In this document: positions 1 to 6,183 of the stretch, piece after piece
Layout: the number at the start of each line of letters is the position of its first letter
Position numbering within the stretch: the first letter of the stretch is position 1
Origin: Ignavibacteria bacterium
Lineage (GTDB): Bacteria; Bacteroidota; Ignavibacteria; Tepidaquicellales; OLB5
Assembly (NCBI GenBank): GCA_030835005.1
Contig: JAUQWT010000226.1
Location: 1 to 32,855, forward strand
Reading direction: 5' to 3'
DNA length: 32,855 nucleotides
Program-made: the position numbers and the translations under genes
The notes under the pieces: model-generated
The model's database searches: none
Seen by the model: the letters and a program-made list of their open reading frames with translations, nothing else
What the model was told of the DNA's origin: nothing

Positions 1-1066
1 TGACGCCAAAATTATTGGTACAGATGAAAATACAGATCTAGCTGTGATCAAAATAGAGGCAAATGATCTCCCGGTGATGTCTCTTGGAAATTCAGATAAT
101 ATACAGGTTGGCGAGTGGGTACTTGCAATAGGAAATCCGCTTGGACTCAATTATACTGTTACTGCCGGCATAGTTTCTGCACTTGGAAGAAATATCGGGA
201 TAAACGGCGGCGGATATGCAATTGAGAATTTTATTCAAACCGATGCCGCAATCAATCCGGGTAACTCAGGCGGCGCGCTGGTTAATGTCAGTGGCCAGCT
301 TGTTGGCATCAATTCTGCAATTAAAACTAATACAGGCTACTACCAGGGATACGGTTTTGCAATACCTGTTAACATAGTTAAGACGGTTACACAGGAGCTT
401 ATTAAATCAGGTAAGGTTGTAAGAGGGTATATTGGAGTACAGATTCAGACTGTTGATGAAACTATGGCAAAAGGTCTTGGTTTAGATAAATCCAAAGGTG
501 TACTTGTGCAAAGTGTACAAAAAGGTGGCGGCGGTGATGAAGCGGGTCTTGAAGCCGGCGATGTTATACTTGCTGTTGACGGCAAAGAAGTAAATGCTTC
601 AAATGAGCTGCAGGTGATAATCAACAGTAAACGCCCCGGGGATATTGCAAAACTCACGATTTTCAGAGACGGCAAGACGATGGAAAAAGACGTTACCCTG
701 AAACCAAGACTTGATGATGAAAAACAGACATCCCTGAATGAGAAAAAAGACGAAGGAAGCAATAAGGGAGTATCTTCAACCACAGTTAAATCACTTGGAA
801 TCAGCGTTCAAGACGTATCTGCATCCGTAAAGGAAAAGCTCAATATTTCCGGAGGAGTTGTAGTTACGGAAGTTGATAAGTTCTCCGATTCATTCTTAAG
901 GGGTGTACAAGAAGGTGTTGTTATTATTGAAGCTAATAAAAAGAAGATAAACAATGCGGGTGATCTTGATGAAGCACTAAGCGGTAAAAAAGCAGGAGAC
1001 TCAATTCTATTGAAAGTTGTAGATAAGAGCGGTACAGAACGCATTATTGCTGTGAAAATTCAATAA
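1..1066 (+). CDS. HtrA/DegP-type periplasmic serine protease, 5' end missing
   Basis: This is the 3' part of a trypsin-like HtrA protease that degrades or chaperones misfolded envelope proteins. The reading frame is open from base 2, so the gene starts upstream of the window; the GTG at 44 lies inside the protease domain and is not a real start. The catalytic Asp is visible in TDLAV (bases 35-37) and the nucleophile Ser in GNSGG (266-268); the catalytic His must lie upstream. Two PDZ domains follow, the first beginning at VRGYIGVQ (about base 420) and the second at about base 785 (SLGISVQDV). The second PDZ ends the protein, as in DegP/DegQ. A strong terminator follows within 15 bases. I am confident of the family but cannot say which HtrA paralogue it is. 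Confidence 0.93.
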   Translation, partial: DAKIIGTDENTDLAVIKIEANDLPVMSLGNSDNIQVGEWVLAIGNPLGLNYTVTAGIVSALGRNIGINGGGYAIENFIQTDAAINPGNSGGALVNVSGQLVGINSAIKTNTGYYQGYGFAIPVNIVKTVTQELIKSGKVVRGYIGVQIQTVDETMAKGLGLDKSKGVLVQSVQKGGGGDEAGLEAGDVILAVDGKEVNASNELQVIINSKRPGDIAKLTIFRDGKTMEKDVTLKPRLDDEKQTSLNEKKDEGSNKGVSSTTVKSLGISVQDVSASVKEKLNISGGVVVTEVDKFSDSFLRGVQEGVVIIEANKKKINNAGDLDEALSGKKAGDSILLKVVDKSGTERIIAVKIQ

Positions 1067-1078
1067 TTCATGTGTTTT

Positions 1079-1117
1079 GCGTGGGAATCGCTATTTTTGG
1101 TGATTTCCACGCTTTTT
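1079..1117 (+). terminator. Rho-independent terminator after the htrA-like gene
   Basis: A 13-bp stem (1079-1091 with 1100-1112, two G-U pairs) with an 8-nt loop is followed directly by five T. It ends the protease transcript. Confidence 0.85.
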
Positions 1118-1146
1118 AAATATCACGGGTTTCCAGTATGTATTAT

Positions 1147-1178
1147 ATTGACATTAGAAACAAATTTCATTAATTTTG
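1147..1178 (+). promoter_or_regulatory. Bacteroidota-type promoter, TTG-N20-TAnnTTTG
   Basis: TTG at 1148-1150 and TAATTTTG at 1171-1178 are separated by exactly 20 bases. This fits the -33/-7 consensus of the Bacteroidota housekeeping sigma factor. It would start transcription near 1184, about 16 bases before the start codon at 1200. Confidence 0.7.
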
Positions 1179-1199
1179 TTGGAAGTATTAAAAAGGTAA

Positions 1200-1571
1200 A
1201 TGAAAAAAGTTTACGTAGCCATATTATTTAGTCTATTTTTTGTCTTCGGCACTTTAACAATGGGCGCCGATAATAAAGAACAGCTTATGGATTTCAAGGG
1301 TAATCCCGATAAGTTCGAACTCAATCAGAATTATCCCAATCCATTCAATCCATCTACGTTACTTTCTTACAACCTCAAGACCGACGGCAATGTGAAATTA
1401 ACAGTATTTAACCTTGTCGGACAGTCAGTGCGGATCTTAGTCGATGGCTATCAAACAGCCGGAGAGTACGAAGTTCTATTTGATGCAAATGAGCTTCCCG
1501 CGGGCGTTTACCTCTATAAACTACAAGTCGGTGATTATTCCTCGGTAAAGAGGATGACGCTGGTTAAGTAG
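1200..1571 (+). CDS. Minimal T9SS sorting-domain protein, 123 aa
   Basis: A small secreted protein of unknown function. Residues 1-22 form a signal peptide (Lys-Lys then a hydrophobic core ending near GADNK). Only about 15 residues follow before the type IX secretion type A sorting domain begins at FELNQNYPNPFNP (about residue 39). The rest is the usual sorting-domain beta fold, with LTVFNLVGQ, LPAGVYLYKL and the terminal basic motif KRMTLVK. There is therefore almost no cargo domain. It has its own promoter and no terminator before the next gene, which also encodes a T9SS cargo, so the two may be co-transcribed. It could be a processed peptide, a decaying remnant of a longer cargo gene, or a free sorting domain. 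The family call is firm and the role unknown. Confidence 0.85.
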   Translation: MKKVYVAILFSLFFVFGTLTMGADNKEQLMDFKGNPDKFELNQNYPNPFNPSTLLSYNLKTDGNVKLTVFNLVGQSVRILVDGYQTAGEYEVLFDANELPAGVYLYKLQVGDYSSVKRMTLVK

Positions 1572-1628
1572 TTTACTTAATACTTACTTACATTATTTTA
1601 TAACTTATTCATGGGGGTAGCTCAATTA

Positions 1629-2549
1629 ATGACTAAAATCATTACGCGGTTTGTGTTTACAATTTTCGCAATTTTACTTTCTTCTTCAGTTGTCCTTGCA
1701 CAAAATAATAACTTATTCGTTATAGATGGCTTCGGAGATCACACACTTCCAGGATGGTATTCTGGCGGAGATCTTTCAATGAAGTATTCTCATTCTCAAG
1801 ATAATCTTGAAAACGGGTATGGCGTAATTTCTTCTTCAAACAAAACAATTACACCGAACTCTTTTGCAGGGCTTATCAGGAAAGAGTCTAAATTACAGGT
1901 AGCTGAGGATAATATCCTTTCTGTAATGCTTCAGGGCATTAATAATGATATGACAACAACCGTACAGGTATTGTTCGATAAGAATAACGACGGTAAGTAT
2001 GACGAAGCTACTGATGCTCGCCTTGAATCCAAGCCGCTAAGCCTGAATTTCTCGGGTTGGAAAGAAGTTCATTTTAACATCAACCAGAGCGAGTTTAAGG
2101 TAGTATCAAAAGACAAAGAAGATGATTTTTCGATACTTGAGCAGGAAGCCTTAGGCATCCAGTTCACATTCCAAACAGGAAAAGATTTTGCATCGGGCAC
2201 AGTTGAAACCGGTGTTGCTATGATTGCCGAGAGATACAGCAAAGAACTGAAGCAGGAAACTGCGCAGACTGAGATGAATTCCGGCGAATCTTACTTTAAC
2301 GCTAAGAACTATCCAAACCCGTTTAACCCTGAAACAAAGATCAACTATACTTTAAAAAATGCAACAAGTGTAAAGATAACAGTTTATGACCGTCTTGGCC
2401 GTGAAGTAGTTGTTCTTGTTGATGAAAGCCAGTCCGAGGGCGAGCATTCAGTTACATTCAATGCATCAAGCCTTCCTTCAGGAGTTTATTTCTACAGGAT
2501 CAAAACAAATGAATATGTTGAAGTAAAGAAAATGGTATTTACTAAATGA
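1629..2549 (+). CDS. Secreted T9SS cargo protein, unknown function
   Basis: A secreted protein of about 306 aa. I chose the ATG at 1629 because it gives a normal signal peptide (MTKIITRFVFT, hydrophobic core, cleavage near VLAQ). An in-frame ATG at 1611 would add six atypical residues, and neither start has a clear ribosome site. The middle, about 200 residues, has no fold I recognise; it contains DKNNDGKYDE, a Ca-binding-like loop rich in Asp and Asn. The C-terminus is a T9SS type A sorting domain starting at NYPNPFNPETK and ending VKKMVFTK. The gene is only 57 bases after another T9SS cargo gene and is followed by a terminator at 2623-2647. Function cannot be assigned beyond export and surface attachment or release. 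Confidence 0.85.
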   Translation: MTKIITRFVFTIFAILLSSSVVLAQNNNLFVIDGFGDHTLPGWYSGGDLSMKYSHSQDNLENGYGVISSSNKTITPNSFAGLIRKESKLQVAEDNILSVMLQGINNDMTTTVQVLFDKNNDGKYDEATDARLESKPLSLNFSGWKEVHFNINQSEFKVVSKDKEDDFSILEQEALGIQFTFQTGKDFASGTVETGVAMIAERYSKELKQETAQTEMNSGESYFNAKNYPNPFNPETKINYTLKNATSVKITVYDRLGREVVVLVDESQSEGEHSVTFNASSLPSGVYFYRIKTNEYVEVKKMVFTK

Positions 2550-2550
2550 C

Positions 2551-2880
2551 GAAGTCATCCTGAGCAGTTTGCCGTGAAGCAAATGCGAAGGATCCATACA
2601 GATTATCAGATTTAAGATTAAAGGCACTCAGTATGAGTGCCTTTTTTGTTTTATTGTTTTTTTTTGACCTAACCTCTTCACGAGTCTACGTCTTAACGGA
2701 GTCGTGGACCGACCTCTTTCTAAATGAAGAGGGAGAAAAGAATTAGACCTCTAGCCCACGACTTTAGTCGTGGAGTAAATTGAAAGCAATAGAAGCCAAA
2801 CCACTTCAGTGGTTTTATATTCCAATTTTTTAATGGATGCATCGCGGAGTTTATCCCGCACTTGTTGCGGGCTCAGCATG
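2551..2880. repeat. Patch of REP-like hairpins in a gene-free stretch
   Basis: The 409 bases between 2550 and 2958 hold no convincing ORF but several short inverted repeats. They are: an imperfect long hairpin 2557-2593 beginning GTCATCCTGAG and ending GAAGGATC; 2679-2706 (CACGA with TCGTG); 2713-2732 (CCTCTT with AAGAGG); 2756-2773 (CCACGACT-TT-AGTCGTGG); 2798-2815 (AAACCACT-TC-AGTGGTTT); and 2855-2871 (CCCGCA with TGCGGG) followed by CTCAGCATGACA. From memory, sequences like the first and last are dispersed REP-like repeats in many bacterial genomes. Copy number cannot be tested in this window. Confidence 0.6.
2623..2647 (+). terminator. Rho-independent terminator
   Basis: A perfect 8-bp stem (2623-2630 with 2634-2641), a 3-nt loop and a run of six T. 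It ends the preceding T9SS gene(s). Confidence 0.85.
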
Positions 2881-2958
2881 ACAAAGCAAATTCTTTTCAT
2901 TGCTCCTGATTGTTCATTCTGTTATTTTTATATTCTAAACTAAAATTAAATTACCACA

Positions 2959-3768
2959 ATGAAGATTCCTATTTACACAGTCGATGCATTTACATCAAAG
3001 CCTTTCAAAGGAAATCCCGCAGCAGTCTGCGTATTAAGTGAACCAATTGGCGACAGCCTCATGCAGAACATTGCCTTTGAACTCAATCTAGCCGAAACAG
3101 CATTTGTTTGTAAAGAAAAAGATAAAGAAAGTTTCAGCCTTAGATGGATGACACCTGTGAGTGAAGTCGATCTCTGCGGACATGCAACTCTTGCTGCATC
3201 ACACGTTTTATGGCAAACCGGAGTATGCAGCAAAGAGGAAACCATTAGTTACAATACAAAAAGCGGAGTACTTAAAGCGAATTATTACAATGGAGAGATC
3301 GGGCTTGATTTCCCAGCAATTCCACAAAAGCAGATCGAATATCCAAAAGAACTTATTGAAGCAATCGGCGGAGTAACACCAAAATATGTGGGCATGACTA
3401 AATGGAATTACCTCATCGAGCTTAATAGCGAAAGCGATGTAAGAAACCTAAAGCCGAACTTTGATATCATGCTGCAACTTCCCGGCTGGGGAACCATCAT
3501 AACAGCAAAAGCAGATGAAGGCAATCAAGATGGCTTCGATTTTATCTCAAGATTTTTTGCGCCTGAAAAAGGTATTCAGGAAGACCCTGTAACCGGTTCT
3601 GCTCACTGTGCGCTTGCGCCGTACTGGCAAATGCGTTTGGGTAAGGATTCATTCAAAGCTTACCAGGCATCAGAACGTGGGGGAGTGTTAGGTGTAAAGG
3701 TTACGGGGGATAGAGTCATGCTGACAGGAGAAGCTGTTACTGTGATAAGTGGAGAGATAAACGTATAG
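2959..3768 (+). CDS. PhzF family isomerase/epimerase
   Basis: A 269-aa protein of the PhzF family (phenazine biosynthesis PhzF / diaminopimelate-epimerase fold). The length is typical. The N-terminus shows the family signature with YTVDAFT and GNPAAVC. LAETAF (about residue 47) carries the Glu equivalent to the PhzF catalytic acid, CGHATLA sits near residue 72, and EDPVTGSAHC near residue 214 is the second hallmark motif. Members outside phenazine clusters usually have unknown substrates, and there are no phenazine genes here, so I assign no pathway. It stands alone between a repeat patch and the attenuator leader. No good promoter match is visible; ATG 2959 starts the conserved domain directly. 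Confidence 0.88.
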   Translation: MKIPIYTVDAFTSKPFKGNPAAVCVLSEPIGDSLMQNIAFELNLAETAFVCKEKDKESFSLRWMTPVSEVDLCGHATLAASHVLWQTGVCSKEETISYNTKSGVLKANYYNGEIGLDFPAIPQKQIEYPKELIEAIGGVTPKYVGMTKWNYLIELNSESDVRNLKPNFDIMLQLPGWGTIITAKADEGNQDGFDFISRFFAPEKGIQEDPVTGSAHCALAPYWQMRLGKDSFKAYQASERGGVLGVKVTGDRVMLTGEAVTVISGEINV

Positions 3769-3858
3769 CAGAATCGCGTTTGTAAAAAGTGAAATTCAAA
3801 AATATATTGCGATTGAACTTGAAAACATAGGAAAATTGATTTTTATTTTTCAGTTTTC

Positions 3859-3889
3859 TTGACACTCATAATATTTTTTTGTAAGTTTG
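3859..3889 (+). promoter_or_regulatory. Bacteroidota-type promoter of the leader-ABC exporter operon
   Basis: TTG (in TTGACA) at 3859-3861 and TAAGTTTG at 3882-3889 are separated by exactly 20 bases. The predicted start is about 3894, giving a leader of about 235 nt up to the terminator T-run. No equally good promoter lies between the terminator and the ABC gene at 4247; the nearest is AATATTTG at 4146, with no TTG at the right distance. Confidence 0.75.
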
Positions 3890-3950
3890 TAATAACACTA
3901 ACTAACGACATTTAATAACTAAACCACGGGGATGAAAACCAGGAAATAAT

Positions 3951-4061
3951 ATGACAAACTTCATCACAACATATATGGTGACTATCACATCACCCATTTT
4001 CAAAGCTCTCGTGGGAGACGTTTGTCCGGCGGTTAGCGTTAAACGGAGGTTTAAGGGATAA
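3951..4061 (+). CDS. Putative 36-aa leader peptide ahead of the ABC exporter operon
   Basis: A 36-codon ORF beginning MTNFITTYMVT and ending VKRRFKG. AGGA at 3941-3944, six bases before the ATG, is a good ribosome site. It lies entirely inside the leader transcript, between the promoter (3859-3889) and the terminator (4088-4129). Codons 25 onward (Cys-Pro-Ala-Val-Ser-Val-Lys, 4023-4043) coincide with the 5' arm of the predicted antiterminator. Ribosome position on this ORF could therefore decide whether the terminator forms. A five-codon ORF (3932-3949, MKTRK) ends one base before its ATG and may be chance. I know of no homologue. It could instead be a free-standing small protein, or the region a structured non-coding RNA. 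Confidence 0.6.
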   Translation: MTNFITTYMVTITSPIFKALVGDVCPAVSVKRRFKG

Positions 4062-4129
4062 AACCTCGAATAAATAAGAGTTTAAGCAAACCGCGGACAG
4101 ATCAAAAATGATGTTCGCGGTTTTTTTTT
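4023..4129 (+). promoter_or_regulatory. Predicted transcription attenuator: antiterminator and terminator sharing one arm
   Basis: Terminator: 4088-4099 pairs with 4112-4123 over 12 bp (one G-U), followed by T to 4129. Antiterminator: the same left arm, 4089-4099, pairs instead with 4023-4034 (11 bp, one bulged G). The helix continues past an A-A mismatch (4035/4088) as 4036-4044 with 4080-4087 (8 bp, one bulged G). The helix therefore has 19 bp and encloses a 7-bp hairpin (4046-4052 with 4061-4067) over the leader ORF stop codon. The two structures cannot coexist. The 5' arm is coding sequence of the leader ORF, so a ribosome reading to the stop would open the antiterminator and favour termination, while one stalled early would leave it intact and allow read-through into the ABC genes. 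The pairing is read from sequence; the behaviour is inferred. Confidence 0.65.
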
Positions 4130-4149
4130 AGAGTAAATTAAGTTAAATA

Positions 4150-4232
4150 TTTGCGAGGAGCACTTGCTACGAAGCAATCTCAAAAGTAGTCACGCAATAA
4201 GATTGCTTCGGGTACTAAAGCACCCTCGCAAA
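4150..4232. repeat. REP-like compound inverted repeat between attenuator and ABC gene
   Basis: Outer arms 4150-4158 and 4224-4232 (TTTGCGAGG with CCTCGCAAA, 9 bp) enclose a second perfect 11-bp inverted repeat (4170-4180 with 4200-4210, CGAAGCAATCT). The motif TTGCGAGGAGC...GAAGCAATCTC is familiar to me as a dispersed intergenic repeat of many bacterial genomes. It lies in the 5' untranslated part of the first ABC gene, ending 14 bases before its ATG, so it may affect translation or stability of the read-through transcript. Confidence 0.65.
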
Positions 4233-4246
4233 AAAGAAGAATAAGA

Positions 4247-6145
4247 ATGAAAAGTTTAAAAAAATTATTTGAAATCTTAGGAAAGTGGAAATACCAGTAC
4301 ATTTCCGCAGGTGTTTTATTGATAATATCAGTTGGTTTCCGCTTAATGGAGCCGAAAGTTCTGCAGATAGCTGTTGATAAAATAATCAGCATTTTCGTTG
4401 CAAAACAAAGCCTGCCGGTTAGTGAAAATGACTTTGTCACAAACAATCTGTACAAACTGCTTCCGGAGCTGAAAATTGAAAATGCGGGAATTATACTTGT
4501 TTATCTTGGTGTAATTTTTCTAGCAATAGCGCTCTTCAGAGGTATAACAATGCTCACCTCAAGTGCAATTGCAGCATCATCAACTGAAAAGGCGATGAAG
4601 CAGCTTAGGGATAAATTGTTTTCCCATTTGCAGCATCTGCCGATGGAATATTTCGGCAAGACACCAACAGGCGAACTCATCCAGCGCTGCACAGGTGATG
4701 TTGAAACGCTCAGGAAGTTTGCCACAATGCAAGTAACTGAAACAATAAGGCTAGGCGCAATATTTGTTGGCGCGTTTGCAATGATGTACATGGTAAATCA
4801 TACATACGCGTTCATTGCGATCTGCCTCTTCCCGATAGTGATATCGGCATCTTACTTCTTCTTTAAAAAAGAAGGTGAGATTTGGACAAAGCATGAGCAT
4901 GAGCAGGATAAGCTAACTGCGCTTGTTCAGGAAAATCTTTCAGGTATACGTGTAGTTAAAGCATTTGCGAAGGAAAACTATGAAATCGATAAGTTCACCA
5001 GGCAGAATGAACAAAAACGCAAATGGGGTTTAAGATTACTGAACCTGCATGCAATTTACTGGCCAAGCAGTGATGTAATGGTTTACCTTCAGCTTGCAAT
5101 AAGCATTTTTGCTGGCGGTTATTTTGTGCTGAATAACAGAATTACTATTGGAGAGTACACGGCATTCTTCACTTACGCGGCATATGTAACCTGGCCTATG
5201 AGAAGGCTTGCACAACTTGTAAGCGAAATGGGAATGACTCGTGTGGCGATCGACAGGATTTATTCGATACTTAACTACAATCAGGAAGATTATGAAGGAT
5301 TTGATAACGGCGGTAAAGACCTTCAAGGACTGATTGAATTTGAGAATGTTCACTTTAAATATGAAGAAGATGAAAAACCAGTATTGAACGGAGTCAGCTT
5401 TAAGATCGGTGCAGGCGAGAAAGTTGCCCTGCTTGGCCCCACAGGAGCCGGCAAATCAACTATCATATCACTGCTGATGCGCTTCTATGATCCCATAAGC
5501 GGAACGATCAGAATTGACGGCAGGGATATCAGAGAATACTCACGCCCGTTCCTAAGAAGCAAAATTGGAGTAGTATTACAAAAACCGTTTTTGTTCTCAA
5601 CTTCGATCAAAGAGAACATTGCATATTCCAAGCCTGATACTCACATTGATGAAATTGTCGAATCGGCAAAGGTTGCAAATGTCCACAAGATCATCAAAGA
5701 GGCTTTCCCGAACAGTTACGATACTGTTGTCGGCGAAAAAGGAGTAACGCTCTCCGGCGGACAGAAACAGCGCGTAACATTGGCAAGGACAATACTAAAA
5801 GATCCTGATATACTTGTGCTTGATGACTCCACTTCATCGGTTGATACTGAAACCGAGTTTGAGATCCAAAGAGCGCTTAAAGGAGTTACCGAGGATAAAA
5901 CTACGATCGTCATTGCGCACCGCGTAACATCTGTTCAGGAGTGCAGCAGAATAATTGTACTGGATAAAGGGAGAGTCATAGAGACGGGCACGCATGAAGA
6001 GTTGATTGAGAATGATAAATTCTACAGAAAAATATACGATATCCAGGTATCAATAGAAGATGAGATAAACAGAGATATTGAAAGCTCATCTGAAATAAAA
6101 AGTAAAAAGGCAAAAGTGAAAATAGAATTGGATTCAGTTGCATAA
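4247..6145 (+). CDS. ABC exporter half-transporter, degenerate-Walker-B subunit of a heterodimer
   Basis: A 632-aa type IV ABC exporter half: six-helix membrane domain (about residues 1-330) followed by a nucleotide-binding domain. Walker A is GPTGAGKST at 397-405, the signature is a canonical LSGGQ at 502-506, Walker B ends LVLDDS with Asp527 where the catalytic Glu is expected, and the switch His is 558. An Asp here with a perfect LSGGQ marks the degenerate-site subunit of heterodimeric exporters such as TM287/288 and BmrCD. The partner is the next gene, 38 bases downstream, which has the complementary pattern. Transcription probably comes from the promoter at 3859 through the attenuator. 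Substrate is not readable from sequence; relatives export drugs or lipids. A 40-residue charged tail follows the NBD. Confidence 0.92.
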   Translation: MKSLKKLFEILGKWKYQYISAGVLLIISVGFRLMEPKVLQIAVDKIISIFVAKQSLPVSENDFVTNNLYKLLPELKIENAGIILVYLGVIFLAIALFRGITMLTSSAIAASSTEKAMKQLRDKLFSHLQHLPMEYFGKTPTGELIQRCTGDVETLRKFATMQVTETIRLGAIFVGAFAMMYMVNHTYAFIAICLFPIVISASYFFFKKEGEIWTKHEHEQDKLTALVQENLSGIRVVKAFAKENYEIDKFTRQNEQKRKWGLRLLNLHAIYWPSSDVMVYLQLAISIFAGGYFVLNNRITIGEYTAFFTYAAYVTWPMRRLAQLVSEMGMTRVAIDRIYSILNYNQEDYEGFDNGGKDLQGLIEFENVHFKYEEDEKPVLNGVSFKIGAGEKVALLGPTGAGKSTIISLLMRFYDPISGTIRIDGRDIREYSRPFLRSKIGVVLQKPFLFSTSIKENIAYSKPDTHIDEIVESAKVANVHKIIKEAFPNSYDTVVGEKGVTLSGGQKQRVTLARTILKDPDILVLDDSTSSVDTETEFEIQRALKGVTEDKTTIVIAHRVTSVQECSRIIVLDKGRVIETGTHEELIENDKFYRKIYDIQVSIEDEINRDIESSSEIKSKKAKVKIELDSVA

Positions 6146-6183
6146 TAACTATTGCCAATTAAAGAATTCTATGAAAGTATATA

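Noticed and set aside
445..783. 112-aa minus-strand ORF within the HtrA gene
   Set aside because: Fully antisense to the PDZ-coding region of a clear protease. The Ser/Pro-rich composition is typical of a shadow frame.
2550..2958. CRISPR array or IS remnant
   Set aside because: The hairpins differ in sequence and spacing, so there is no repeat-spacer pattern, and no transposase fragment is present in any frame.
2959..3768. Phenazine biosynthesis locus
   Set aside because: Only a PhzF-family protein is present; no other phz genes occur, and the family is widespread outside phenazine producers.
3895..4130. Known riboswitch, tmRNA, 6S or SRP RNA
   Set aside because: None of the conserved cores I know (for example the SRP GGAAGCA loop or a tmRNA tRNA-like end) is present. 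A translated leader with terminator switching explains the features better.
4180..4455. 91-aa ORF on the minus strand
   Set aside because: It runs across the REP-like repeat and antisense to the start of the first ABC gene, with no recognisable domain. It is a shadow.
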